Part shown: positions 47,653-59,888 of the stretch, one piece after another
Numbering within the stretch: position 1 is the stretch's first letter
Layout: each line of letters starts with the position of its first letter
Source of the DNA: Dolomedes plantarius
Lineage: Eukaryota > Arthropoda > Arachnida > Araneae > Dolomedidae
DNA: 64,000 nucleotides
Assembly (NCBI GenBank): GCA_907164885.2
Contig: OU015498.1
Location: 89,269,142 to 89,333,141 of the forward strand
Reading direction: 5' to 3'
The notes under the pieces: model-generated
The model's input: only the letters and a program-made list of their open reading frames with translations
Databases searched by the model: none
Told to the model about the DNA's origin: nothing
Program-made: the position numbers and the translations under genes

Positions 47653-48848
47653 AGTGAAATCCCGATTTAATGTAACCCATATTTAACGATTTCCTGCATA
47701 TAACGTCCTTTTTCATCAGTCTCAATTTATTTCCTACTAGCGGGGCTTCGCCCGGCTAGGCTCGGGCTTCGCCTAGCTACGCTCAAGCCATCCGTGTAAC
47801 ATATTTATGTACTTCGGGCCCCACAAAAGAAAAAGCCTACAAATGTATTAAATTCAAGTGAATAAATTCTTTTCAATTTTCATTCCCGTCGCTGCCGACA
47901 GATGACAGCACCACTGCACCAAATGATTTGGTTTCTCAGCAGTGAGTGATTTTAGAATGAAAATATCTCTAAAACTATTGAATTAACAGAATAAGTGTAC
48001 GCAGAAAAAATTATCAGTTTTCGAAGCTCTTTCCAAATATATAACATTTATGTACTTTCATGAGAAAAAAAATACACAGATTTTCCTGTATATTTGTCAG
48101 CCATTTTTTTCGAGGAGTGGCCCGCCCGGATGAGTTACGGTCACGTGATCCGACATCCACTTGTCCCTTTATTAGTATAGATGCTTGTAATGTTAAAAAA
48201 TCCTGGTTTAACGTTTTCATTTTAAAATATTTCCCGCATTTAACTTCTTTTAAGAGGGAGAAAACTCAATGAAATTTTCCTAAAATAGTCAAAAATTGTC
48301 CCGAAAATTTTAAAGCAAGCAGATTTAATGGAGCGAAAGGGGGAAAAGATAGGAATACTGGCTAATAAAAATTAAAAAATAGGAAATTGTCACTTTGGGG
48401 AATTCCTTTTTTAATGGTTCAATAAAGTTCAACAAAGTTCATATAACAAGCATTCCTATAAATGGTCCCGTTTTGAAATAGAAATTGCTTCTAAACTGGG
48501 AATTTAAGGATTCCCAGCTTCAAATGTTTGGATAGACTGCTTTAAATAAAAGGCAAAACTTATCATACAAGTCTATTTGTGGCGAGTCTGCTGGAGTTTG
48601 TTCTTTTTTCAAATTGGACAAACAAATGCCCTTACAGAAACGTGAGATTATTTTGTTTGTTGATCAATGTACAATCCATGTTGCAGTACATTTAAAATTA
48701 CAAAATGTGCGAATTGAATTTTCCCCTGCCAATTGTACAAGCAAATATCAACCTTGTAATTTGGGGATCATACGATCGTTCAATGTAAAGTATAGAAACC
48801 AAAATTTGAAAAACTCCCTTCTTAGTATAGAATTTGGAATAGAATTTT
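47653..48848 (+). mobile_element. Tigger/pogo-like relic, with nested Helitron (intron 9)
   Basis: It begins with the terminus CAGTGAAATCCCGATTTAAT. Decayed coding sequence follows from about 48500: SNVWIDCFK resembles the CENP-B-type 'ASnGWLerFk' helix-turn-helix, then LWRVCW resembles 'icGEsas'. The frame at 48614-48848 has the DDE core (ILFVDQCTIHVAVHLKLQNV, then SPANCTSKYQPCNLGIIRSF), typical of Tigger transposases. No right terminus was found. Interrupted at 47737-48181. Confidence 0.82.
47737..48181 (-). mobile_element. Non-autonomous Helitron, different family, minus orientation
   Basis: On the minus strand it starts TCTATACTAATAAAGGGACA after A and ends with a hairpin (CCGGGCGAAGCCCCG) followed by CTAG before T. 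About 445 bp, inserted in the Tigger relic. Its internal sequence is unlike the five plus-strand Helitrons. Confidence 0.8.
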
Positions 48849-49668
48849 GAGGAAAAAAATCGAGAAACGTTCTAGAATCTCTTCATATGATTTCTTCATG
48901 GGGAAAATGTATCTCACGTCCTTTTACAGTTTGATCCCCACTTTTGGTATCGATGTTTGTAGTCGTTCTAAATTGGCTTTAAAATGTAGGCCCTAGTCTA
49001 ATTAGAGTTTGTAATATATCAAAAGTTGACAGGGGCGCGCTCAACCAACTAACCATATTATAGTATGTGTAATTATATAGCGACTGTAAAATTTTCCATT
49101 CTAAGGATTTAGTTAATTAACAAGACTTGAAGTTAACTTAGATTCTTTAGAAAATTATATCCAAAATTTCAAAAATAATTCGGGATTTTGTGTACCTTTT
49201 TACAAGATTAAGAGAGAAAAGAAAATCGAGAGTTGATATTTTGGTATTTGCAAAAAACGCTAATTCTATAAGGTAACTGGAATTGTTTTGTTTTATGTTG
49301 TTATTGTTTAATTTCATTGAAATAAAACAATTTTACTTTCTGACTTCAGTGTTATACTTAAAGTTGAAGGTGGAAGCTATTATTGAGCAACTTAAAGCCT
49401 CTGTTGATTTGATAACTGACCCAGTTCATCCTGCTTACGCTCGGCAGTTTCGAAGTATAAATTTATACACTTTATAACTTATCCTAAATTTAATTTTATA
49501 TAAATAATTCTTGAAATAGCTTGGCTAATGAATTCTTTTTCAAACTATTGACCACACTATTGACACTATTGACATTTTCCAAAGAATCGGGGATACCTTA
49601 GACTTGTATTCTCATTCAAATTCATGCACAACGCTTTTTATATTAGTACATGTTTAATAACGTATTAT

Positions 49669-50327
49669 TCTATATATATAAAAGTTCCGTGACTGACAGA
49701 TAACGCACAGACCAAACCACTGGACCTAAAGTGTTAAAATTTTGCATGGCGATTCTTTTTATAATGTAGGGGTGTACTAAGAAAGATTTTTGAAAAATTC
49801 TTCTTAGATCTATTTTAATTAAATTTTTAAGTTGTTTTTGTAACATTCTTTAAAGTTTGTATTTAAAATAATTATTTGAGGGTTATAAAATTTATATCAC
49901 GAGAAAGATCATAAAATTCCATTAAAATGAAATTTTTTTCGAATCGTTACGTCCATTTTTCTGATCTCTGGTGAATTTTTAAAGATTAATTTTTAGAATT
50001 TAATTTATTAAATGCTGATCACGTGATTTCTTTTTCTGGTACTTTAAATAAATTTATCGTCACGTGCGTAACAACTAAATAGACAAAAAAATTTTTTTTC
50101 TCTTTCTAATGCAGCAGACGATTGGATATTATCCAAAAAAAAAATGCATATCCCTTACGATTTTTACGACAAAAAAGTATTTTTTTTACATATAGGCATT
50201 AATTGCATACATTGTTCTTTGTATTTATTATAAATATATTTTTGGTTTTTTTTGGCATTAACTGCATACATTGACCGTTGTATTTAATTTGAATGTACTC
50301 CGTAGCGAAGCACGGGTATTCAGCTAG
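49669..50327 (+). mobile_element. Non-autonomous Helitron, copy 3 (intron 9)
   Basis: Starts TCTATATATATAAAAGTTCC and ends GTATTCAGCTAG before T, with the hairpin region CGTAGCGAAGCACGGG. Short subfamily. It ends 62 bp before exon 10. Confidence 0.88.
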
Positions 50328-50389
50328 TCAAGTTATATTTACTTTTGCCTTTACGCTTGAGAAGTAACTTTCAATTTGATTTTTTTCAG

Positions 50390-50551
50390 GCAATGTCAGC
50401 TTTGAAAAAATTGAGTTAAAAGAGCTGAATTTGACAAATCTCAGTTTTGGGTTACTAAACAAAATGAATATTACAGATTACTATCAACGCTCTGTGCTTC
50501 TTTCATCTAAGGATATACGTATTTTAAACAAAAACTTCACTGCATTAACAG
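50390..50551 (+). CDS. Exon 10: repeat region (residues 693-746)
   Basis: The acceptor is TTTGATTTTTTTCAG and the donor is G|GTAATT; both junctions are phase 1 (162 nt, symmetric). The peptide GNVSFEKIELKELNLTNLSF continues with MNITDYYQRSVLLSSKDIRI, with sequons NVS, NLT, NLS, NIT and NFT. It starts 62 bp after the Helitron that ends at 50327; that Helitron's 3' end nearly abuts the branch-point region. Confidence 0.86.
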
Positions 50552-53539
50552 GTAATTTTTTCCAGTCATTTTGAGAATAATTTTGAATACTTTTCATCGA
50601 TTTTGAAAGCTTTAAAAATTTTAGGGAATTTGAGCTTCAGAATGTTACCTTGTGAAGCAACCCCCTATCATTTACTCTGTGTAAATTTATATCTTATTTT
50701 TACTAAAATAGCCTTAGTTGTATATGGAGCGACATTTAATTATCTTGTAACTTTTGCGTGATACCTGCCAATGAAGATTCGTAGTTTTAATCGAGCATTT
50801 AGTATAAGCGCTTCAACACATTTCCAGTTCAGTGATACATACTTACTCGAATGTTCAGCCAGTGAACAAAAATGCCACATCTGCTAAAATCTTAATTGTA
50901 TATAAAAAAAACTACACAACATTAGTAAGATAACCCTAATAGAAATTAAAACAGCCTTTTTCGTTCAGAATTCAGGTTCGTGAAAGTTTTTTTTTTGTTA
51001 ATTTTAGAAACGCAAGTTCTTGTCTATTTCACTGTCTCGGTGCGTTGGCTTTAACCTTCAGCGGGCACGCCAATTTTTTTAACACCCTCTGGCGAGTGTG
51101 GCACAAAGTGCAACGTCTCTTTCAACCTTGATTATTCCTTAAACTTTCTTTTTCAAATTGAAAACGATAATTCTGCGTTTTATGACAAGATATAAAATTT
51201 TGATATTGAGATATATTTATAATTAAAGGCCAAAGAATGCAGACACAATCGCCTTATTTCAAAACTTTCCGGTTTATTGGAACTAAGGACAACTTGCGAA
51301 TGGATTCCTATTACGTCCAAAAACCTAAAAAGCAATGATATTGTCCATCTTCGTGATATTCAGGATACAGTGTAATAGCTGCATATTTGATAGACTACAT
51401 CAACCCCTGCTTTTGTCGTATTGTAATGCAGCATAATCGCTGGTTTACCACGGTTAAATCACGTATACCAATGAATGGAAAGGAATACAAGGGCCAGAAA
51501 ATCAGACCTTCATTAGAAAGGGTGTAACTATAAATAGAAACTGATTAGAACATTCAAACATTACATGTAAAAACAAACCATTCAAAATTATGAAAATGCT
51601 GTACTTCGTAAAAAGAGTTACGAGCAGCACTCTCCACATTGCCCCCAAGATTTTGATAAACTTTGTGCCAATAAACAACCACCACCTTCGCATTAAATTT
51701 TGATGCGTTAGATGTAGTTTAATTAGTAATTTAATATAAAAATGAATATGCGTGTTAGTATTGTTATAGAAAAATCTTGTTGTTATTCTGTTAATTGTAG
51801 TTTTCAATTTTTAATAAAATTATTATTTAAAACGTGTCTGTATTATATCTATTAAAAGATAGGGAGGTGCGGAATTTTTGTTAAAGGCGGCGTAGTAGCA
51901 TAAAGGTTGGAAACTGGTGCTCTACATCGAAAACCTGAAGGCACTTTAGAGATTATAAGAAGAAACTAACGCAATAAATAGAATTTCAGAGGTACCTTGC
52001 AATGAATTTTAGATCTGTTCTCTTAAGATTACGGACAGATAATAAATCATTAAAATGTTGCATCAAGGAAGTAGATCGACATAGAAACATTCATTTTGTG
52101 TTAGCTTAAAATTCTACCGAGCTTTTAGAATTCAGAAAATAAAAATGATTTTTTTTTTAAATTCTGTGGGCTACCCCAATTTAATTTCGCTTAAACAATT
52201 CAGAAATGTTTCTTTATTACTTATTCAGAACTTTTCAACATATATTTTCCATGTATTTCAATCTGTACATGTCATACGTGCAATCGTTGGAATTAAGAAT
52301 TTCTATTAAAGGGATTAATTTGTGTTCAAGAATGATTTTGACGATATGTTTGACTGATCTGTCATCCTTTTTAAAACACAGTCCAAAGATTTCTATTCTT
52401 TTCAGATAAGTTAGAGAGGGAGTAAAAAAAGTATTAATCACTTTCGTGAAATTGCATGATAAAATTTTAAATTTATAGCAAGCATTCTGAAGGTAATTAA
52501 ATCCTCTTTTTACAAAACATGCTCACGAATCACTATGAACAATATAGTATTAGTAATACTAAATTTTAAGTATTCTTTTGGCAGAAAAATTGAGTTTTTT
52601 TTAAATATCAAACAATACCTATTAATTTAAATATCTAGTGTATTTTAAAAATGTATTAGTACCAAGTTATCGAAGTTTCATAAAAGTTTTGTCTTGAATA
52701 AAAAAAAATTCTGCGATGGTGTTACCCATGACATTTTAAAATTTTTTCCAAACGACCTAAACTAAACAATTACTCAAAACATTGAAATCCGAGGCCTAAC
52801 TTCGACAAAATTTCATTCGGTGTCTAATCATTAATTTCATAACTATTCTGTTCATGACATATATGGCACGGTTTTTTGCCGGGTTTGTATAACAAACTTA
52901 TTTAGAATATTTATTTATATAAAACAGTTCCGTAACTGACTGACTGATAACGCACAAACCAAACCGCTGGACCTAAAGGGCTGAAATTTTGCATGGCGAT
53001 TCTTCTTATACTGTAGGGGTGCACTAAGAAAGATTTTGAAAAATTCTTAGATTTTTTTAAATTAAATTTTTAAGCTGTTTTGTAGCTTTTTTTAAGTTTG
53101 CATTTAAAATAATAATCTGAGGGTTATAAAATTTATATCACGAGAAAGATCATAAAGATTCCTTTAAAATGAAATCTTTTTCGAATCTTTACCTCCCTTT
53201 TCTGATTTTTGGTGAATTTTTAAAGATTAATTTTTAGAATTTAATTTATTAAATGCTGATCATGTGGTTTCTTTTCTTCTTCTGATACTTTAAACTAATT
53301 TTGCGTCTTGTGCATAACAACGAAATAAACAAAAAAATACTTTTTTCTTGCTAATGCGGCAGACGATTGGACATCATCAAAAAAAATATTAAAATACAGT
53401 GAAAGAAATGTTCCTCAAACTGTACTATATTAACTGTACTATATTCTTTAGTATGTTCTATTAGATTTAATTTAAATATTTTCTTCTACATTATTTTGTC
53501 TATAAAAAATATCTGTTACGATTTTGTTATAAATATATA

Positions 53540-53925
<386 letters not shown>

Positions 53926-54094
53926 CATTAATTGCATACATTGACCGTTGTATTTAATTTGAATGTACTCCGTAGCGAAGCATGGGTATTCAGCTAGTGT
54001 TATATAAGATAACTTATATTTGATACTGAACGCTATGTTATGTAATACCGAACGTTTTGTATGATCTCACAGAGCTGCAATATTTCTTTGTCAG

Positions 54095-54308
54095 GGACCG
54101 CGCTGAAGTGTAATGGAACCCTCAACAACGTTATGATAGACAGCGTAGTAACTACAGATACAAATCAAACGTTGAAGTCTTCGTATCAGTTCCTGGATTC
54201 AACGTCTTTCAAGAGAGTTGACGTGAAGAAATTTTTTGGAAACTTGCAGTTAGAAGATATCGTCACTTCTAATGAAACAATTAGTATATCAAATAAATTA
54301 TTTAACGT
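54095..54308 (+). CDS. Exon 11: repeat region (residues 747-817)
   Basis: The acceptor is ATTTCTTTGTCAG, phase 1; the donor is GT|GTAAGT, phase 2. The peptide GTALKCNGTLNNVMIDSVVT is followed by TDTNQTLKSSYQFLDS, a variant of the Q-x-I-x-G-x-x-x-F element, and by ISISNKLFNV. Reading through the donor gives an immediate TAA, consistent with a true exon end. It begins 97 bp after the (TA)n-bearing Helitron. Confidence 0.86.
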
Positions 54309-54560
54309 GTAAGTATTTACTGTCTCAACATGTCTACTTGGACTTTAAATATTTAAGTTTCTTGTAATTGTGCCTTTAAAAAAAATGCTCGCAGGGATGG
54401 TCATTGATAGGATACGGTTAGCCTAATCTGTTTATAAGATTTGTCTGTTTGTCCATAACATTTGGTGTTGTTTATAACAATATTCTTCCATTGTAAAAAA
54501 AATTAGTATTTTATGTTGATTTCATTTGCATTTTTTTAAGCAGCGCTTGTTAAGTTTCTT

Positions 54561-54908
54561 TGGGGCACGGTAGCCCAGTTGGCAAGAGCAGCGGACCAGT
54601 GATCTGAACGTCCCTGGTTCGATGCTCGTCGCTGCAAATCCACTACCGTGTTCACTAATGGTGGCCGGGACACGCAAAATAGGTCGTGGCTGCAATGTCC
54701 TCCAAGTTCTCAAATTTACCTCTGGAGGTCCAGTGTCCCGGACTCGTCACTTGACTCGGTTGCAAATTACGGGACCGGTCATTTAGCCTAGTCGGACTCC
54801 GACCTTTGTGGTGCTAATTCAAGGAGCCACCCCTTTCAGCCCAATAGCCTATTAGGACCTGGTAAATGGAACCTCCAACCAGGGGGCATTAGAAACAACA
54901 AAAACAAC
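54561..54908 (+). mobile_element. tRNA-derived SINE family 1, full length (intron 11)
   Basis: The head GGCACGGTAGCCCAGTTGG carries an A-box; a B box GGTTCGATGCTC follows about 40 bp later. Then comes the family body (CAATGTCCTCCAAGTTCTCA), a GTCGGACTCCGACC segment shared with SINE family 2, and a tail of AACAA repeats. This is the standard layout of a tRNA-derived SINE. Confidence 0.87.
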
Positions 54909-55711
54909 GTTTCTTTGTCTTTTAAAATGCTCAGTATGTCAAAATTTGTAGAATACTGTCCCAATAAAATGACCAAATTTTTGGACAGATGTATCTTTAA
55001 AAGTGAGGAATAAATTTCCTCAGTAATACCCAATTTATATCTGAGCTTGCATGTGACGCTTAAGAATCGTATACTAAGCAAAACTGCATTTTTAAATCGG
55101 CGTCTCCAAATAAATGCTCTCTTTTACATCAGGAAAAGTGGTTAGGGTATAATTCTCGTAGAGCGAAATGGCCTAGTAAATTTCCCTTGTGAAATCACTA
55201 TTTTACTATTTAAGACCCAAAGAATGTTTACAACGTTTTATAAACTTATTCGTATTTTTGGAAAATAACGGAGAAAGGAAAATTTTGAAATACAGTTAAG
55301 GTCTAAGCTAAACCCATAATTCCGATTTGGGAGTAGGAAATTGTTAAAAAAAATTGAATTATTTATAAAGATTCTATTGAATTTAATATCTAACTCATTT
55401 TCTAGGGTCATTCCAAATGGTAAATAGAAAAACAAGCAATTTGCAAAAATGTCTTTAGTATATTCTGTTATAGAGCAAATATAAACTTGTAAAATTTTTG
55501 TCAATTGCACATGCTATTAGAGCATCAAAACCGACTGTAACAGCTAACAAATTATCCATCCACGTCTTATAAAAATATTTTCAATTGAAAATTTAAATTT
55601 AAATTCATAAAATTTTCAAAATTTTAACTTTTTTGTTTAGACAAGTCATTTAACACTGTAAAATGTGACTGCAAGAAAAATAATTTTTAATCATTAGAAT
55701 GTCTTGGTGCA

Positions 55712-56121
55712 AATGTGTACTAACCCTTTCACCTCAGTGATAACCCTATGGAGAAAATTTGTCCAAGAATTGCCGACTTAGATTTAATGATTTTTTTTTA
55801 AATGTACTCCGTAATCGAGAAATAAATATTACACCTTTAGGGCATTTTTCGTTTTTATAAAAAATGCCAATAATATTTTAAAATTTGAATTATATGGGGG
55901 AAATTCTGATATAGCGTGTTTTAAACGCTCATAAATTCCTCTCGTGGGCGAGGCTTATAAAATGCATCCTGTTGCAAGGTGGAGAAAAGTTCAGGCCATC
56001 TGTAAATGCCATTTTTATTTGAGTATCATAATTTATGTAGCTGTAAATAGTAGACACTTTTCCACCATAGGTTAACATTGAAGTGAGTGAATGCGATAGG
56101 GTTAGTACACAGCAGCATTAA
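55712..56121. mobile_element. TTAA-flanked MITE, copy k (intron 11)
   Basis: The left end is deleted to ATGTGTACTAACCC and part of its inverted repeat (GGATTCGC) is missing. The right end GTACACAGCAGCATTAA directly abuts the palindrome at 56122. Confidence 0.85.
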
Positions 56122-56375
56122 GCCCGTCTGCACACGGAGCAACTCAAAAGAAACTGATAACCGACTCAAATTACAAACTATCCGTGATGAGTCGCCAATA
56201 AAAATGCCAATAATATTTATTGGCGCAACTGGTTACAAACCCGTCCGACGGGTTTGTAACCAGTTGCGCCGTGTGCGTGGCTCCATTCAATTACATAGGT
56301 TGCGACTCATCACGAATGGTTTGTGATTTGAGTCGGTTATTAGTTTCTCTTGAGTTGCTCCGTGTGCAGACGGGC
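56122..56375. mobile_element. Harbinger-like palindromic foldback, diverged copy
   Basis: The ends GCCCGTCTGCACACGGAGCA and their complement, with a centre at AACCCGTCCGACGGGTT, form a hairpin of about 254 bp. The left arm has an alteration around 56197-56222 (CCAATAAAAATGCCAATAAT replacing part of the arm). Confidence 0.85.
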
Positions 56376-57025
56376 TCAGGCATCGATTCTCAACCGATAA
56401 ACAGCCGCGGGGATTTTTTCGGAAACAAAAGAAATATTATTAGGGCCCACTTCAAATAAATATGAAGTTGAATTAATTACTCATCCGGCGACACATATCC
56501 ATGTACTCGTTCCTGGATGAATTACTCTGACGCTCACGACTGTTATGTCTGATAACAAATATTTGTGGTCTAAGCATCCATCGCAAGTCTCGCAGTAATA
56601 AAACAAAACTCTTTTTTAGCGATTTCCATCATAGTCCTTTAGTATATTACTATACTGAACACCAAGGTTGTTTTTGAAATTGTATTCATATATCCTAGTC
56701 TAGTTTTTGCTACTTGTATATTTCAATAGATGAATAAAATCACCTATGGAGTCGGTGTTTATTTGAATTTAAACTTAACTCATTCCTGATATATGTAATC
56801 CTATTTGATTTGATTTTTTTTTAAATTTCAAAATAAAATTTTAACAAAGGTGCTCCAAGTTTCTAATCTCCCAAGGCTGCCACGAAGGTAAAAAGGTTGG
56901 GAATCCCTGATTTAATGACTCCATTACGCTTAATCTATGAACATGAAACCTGGAGAGAAAATAAGTTCTCCAGTATTTTCTCATTTGACATAACAAGTTG
57001 TATTTCGTTTACATTTTATTTTCAG

Positions 57026-57171
57026 AGTTAATACTACTCACCTGACTGCAAGAGGAAATCTAAGTGGTGTTAACATTACCCTCTTAAAACTTCAAGCATT
57101 TAATAAAAGTAAGGACAAAAACACTGTGGTAGAAAAAATTACCTTTAATGGATATTTAGATGCAAATGAAA
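57026..57171 (+). CDS. Exon 12: repeat region (residues 818-866)
   Basis: The acceptor is TTTATTTTCAG, entering in phase 2; the donor is A|GTAAGT, phase 1. The peptide VNTTHLTARGNLSGVNITLL continues with KLQAFNKSKDKNTVVEKITF and NGYLDANE. It has the sequons NTT, NLS, NIT and NKS and the G-N-L-S-G-V strand motif. The phase match with both neighbours is exact. Confidence 0.84.
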
Positions 57172-57459
57172 GTAAGTACTCGTATTTAATTTTTTTAGCT
57201 TAAAAAGGAAACTAGTTGCACCTTGTCGGTTGTATGCATGTAATAATGTTTTTATGGGTTACTGCATTCAAAATAAGTAAATTTTATTTCAAAAATTTTT
57301 GATTAAAAGCACACATTTAACTTAATCGACTCTTTAGAGTATCATATTTTTAAAATCTCAAAGGTTCAACGTTTATCGTTCATTTAGATTAGAGAATATG
57401 TATATGTTAGACAGTACTTAGAACATAGTAATATTTATACACGTTAGCAGAAAGCTCAT

Positions 57460-58279
57460 TACAGGTAACCCTCCTATAACACGGTAGATAGGTTCCTAGA
57501 AACTGCCGTTTTGTGTGTAACCGTGTTATATGAGACCCAGAGACAGTTAAAAAAAAAGGGGGGTTACGTTCTGAAAACTTGTATGGAATTTTTTAAAAAA
57601 ATTGTTTTTAATAAGCAACTTAATTTTTATTAAATATAAATGTATAACACAAAATGCAAAAACAAAAAAAATATTTTCATTTAATGCGACCTTAATGTAA
57701 TAAATTTCTTCATCACTGCTCAGTACAATCAAACGAGAATGTTTTTTCGATTGAACGATATAACCTTTTTCTTCATTTAGATTTTTTGTACCTTCTGTCC
57801 TCTTTAAAAAAATCTGATTTTGGTTTATTTGCTGGTTCTTACAAGGTCATTGTAGATTTCAAGGTATGGAGATAGACAATTTTGCAGCTCCCTTTTGGCT
57901 TCTTTCAGCGGAAGGGTCTGCATTCAGGAAAAATGATTCAAGAGTTTCAGCTAAGCTTAGGCCTTTCTCGTAATTTTATAGAGTTATAAATGAATAAATC
58001 ATAATTTGTTTATACATTTCCACGTAAAGCCACTATAGTTCATTATTCCTTCCTGTCATTATTTTAAGGTAATTTAGTTTTTAAACGTGTTAAACAAAAA
58101 TCATTATCTAGTGCTATAGAAGTACAGTGTTGTACAAAAAGGTTTTCGCAATTTTTTATCGTGTTAGAGTGAAACCGTATTACAGGTTGCAGTGTTATAC
58201 GAAGGTTCCTGCAATTTATTCTATTGTGTTAGAGCTAAACCGTGTTGTAAGATGCCGTGCTGTAGGAGGGCTACCTGTA
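57460..58279. mobile_element. Large pogo/Tigger-like MITE (intron 12)
   Basis: The inverted ends ACAGGTAACCCTCCTATAAC and CTGTAGGAGGGCTACCTGT are flanked by TA. The right 200 bp hold three degenerate repeats of a GTGTTAGAG-x-AAACCGT / GGTT-CGCAATTT unit (near 58130, 58190 and 58235). No transposase is recognisable. Confidence 0.8.
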
Positions 58280-58410
58280 CTTGTTAAAATTTCTAAACGA
58301 GCCATTCAGTTTAGTAAATTGAAGGATTGGCATAAAATAAAATATTATAACATTTGTATTTTAAAAACATTTCCAATATTCTTTGCCGTTTGAGATTTCT
58401 TCTCTTCTAA

Positions 58411-58672
58411 GGCCGTCTGCACACGGGGCAACTCAAAAGAAACTGATAACTGACTCAAATCACAAACCAGTCCCTGATGAGTCGCAACCTATGTAATTGA
58501 ATGGAGCCACGCACACGACGCAACTGGTTACAATCCCGTCGGACGGGTTTGTAACCAGTTGCGTCGTGTGCGTGGCTCCATTCAATTACATAGGTTGCGA
58601 CTCATCAGGGACTGGTTTGTGATTTGAGTCAGTTATCAGTTTCTTTTGAGTTGCCCCGTGTGCAGACGGCCT
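58411..58672. mobile_element. Near-perfect 262-bp Harbinger-like palindrome (intron 12)
   Basis: The arms GGCCGTCTGCACACGGGGCA ... and their complement meet at CCCGTCGGACGGG. I find almost no mismatches along about 130 bp per arm. TAA precedes the left end and follows the right end, the 3-bp duplication typical of PIF/Harbinger. Non-coding. Confidence 0.92.
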
Positions 58673-58691
58673 AAGATGTCAAGAAATTTAA

Positions 58692-59050
58692 CGGCTAGGT
58701 CATAGGTATCCAACCTTTTTGGCTTGCCTGGGCCGCATCGAGAGAAGAATTGTCTCGGGCCGCATATAAAATATATAATATATTTAACGTTTATGAATAA
58801 TACAGTTTCCTTTAATTTAATTTTTTGTCATAACAATGAAGAAAAAAGCAACACAAAATTAGTAGTATATTTGACGCTTTTCTAAAACTAAGGCATCAAT
58901 GTCTGGTTCGATGGAAATGGTTGCAATTCTTAGTGAGTTTTAAAGATGCTCATCAGAAATTTTTCTCCTACTTTTATAATCTTCATGTGCTTCATTTTTA
59001 AAAACAGTTCTTCGCAAATTTACATAGTGCAAAACTGTTTTGACATGAAT
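58692..59050 (-). mobile_element. hAT-like relic end (tentative)
   Basis: CATAGGTATCCAACCTTTTT followed by GGGCCGCATCGAG resembles hAT termini seen in many animals. The minus strand keeps a broken frame (PRQFFSRCGPGKPKRL) of the type seen at such ends. The other end was not found. Confidence 0.45.
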
Positions 59051-59399
59051 AGGGCGTGATTGTAAAATCAGGGATGTTTTCCTCTGGGAAGATAGGTCTT
59101 ACAAAGTTTAGAAATCTTGTGGGACCGTGGGTTGGACATATCGGGCCTAGACAAAGGCATCTGGGATACGTAGTTCATTATATCGTTGAAAGTATAGACA
59201 TCTCTGAGACAAGAATTGAATGCCAATTTTATTCGCTTTTCCCAGTGGGTCCCAGATCAATGTGGTGTGGAAGGGGAAAAGGGCGAACCTCTTAACGAAG
59301 AAAGGTACCACCATCCTATAAAAGCCAAACTTATTGATGACCGTCCATTCTTTCAAACTTCTAATGGAATTGGAACTTGGAAAAAATATATAAATTTAA

Positions 59400-59712
59400 T
59401 TTACTAACAGAGCTAGGGGAAGGGCGTGGGAGTACCTTGCTGTTTCAAGGTCTCCAGTTCCAGGTGTCCTTCTTGGTTCCACTGCTGTTGTGCTCCGCCT
59501 TATTACTGGACACGATTGCTTCAATAGCCACGTTTTCAGAATCGGACTTCAACTCCCCCTAATTGTACTTTATGTAACTCCGAACGACCAATGAATCGTG
59601 GACTTTTTAGACCCGCCAGCTGCACTTGATGTTTATGGTTTTATTGTTCAGAGATACTGGGATGCAAGAAGGCTAATGACTTGTCACATGTCCGGCATTT
59701 GTAAATAAATGA
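59400..59712 (+). pseudogene. LINE fragment: RNase H-to-tail part of a Jockey/R1-type ORF2
   Basis: The plus-strand reading shows VVLRLITGHDCFNSHVFRIG, the 'lRtGH---n-hL-RiGl' block common to the C-terminal region of arthropod non-LTR retrotransposons. Further on, VYGFIVQRYWDARRLM fits the 'C-p-y---R--l' tail. Frameshifts and a stop (after NDQ) break it. Confidence 0.62.
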
Positions 59713-59888
59713 TTCGATTTTAGTATGCCTGTAAAACTAATATTACAGATATAATGTTCAGCATTCTAATGTGAATTTAAAGTATTTTAAAGCTTATAGT
59801 TTCATTTTGTTTCAATGTCAACGAATTAATATGCCCCTAGAATGTGTCCAATTGCTTTTCTTTGCAAAAATCACATCAGGCTATCTAA

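Noticed and set aside
56087..56459. Overlapping plus-strand frames
   Set aside because: They arise from the Harbinger-like palindrome, whose arms read open by composition.
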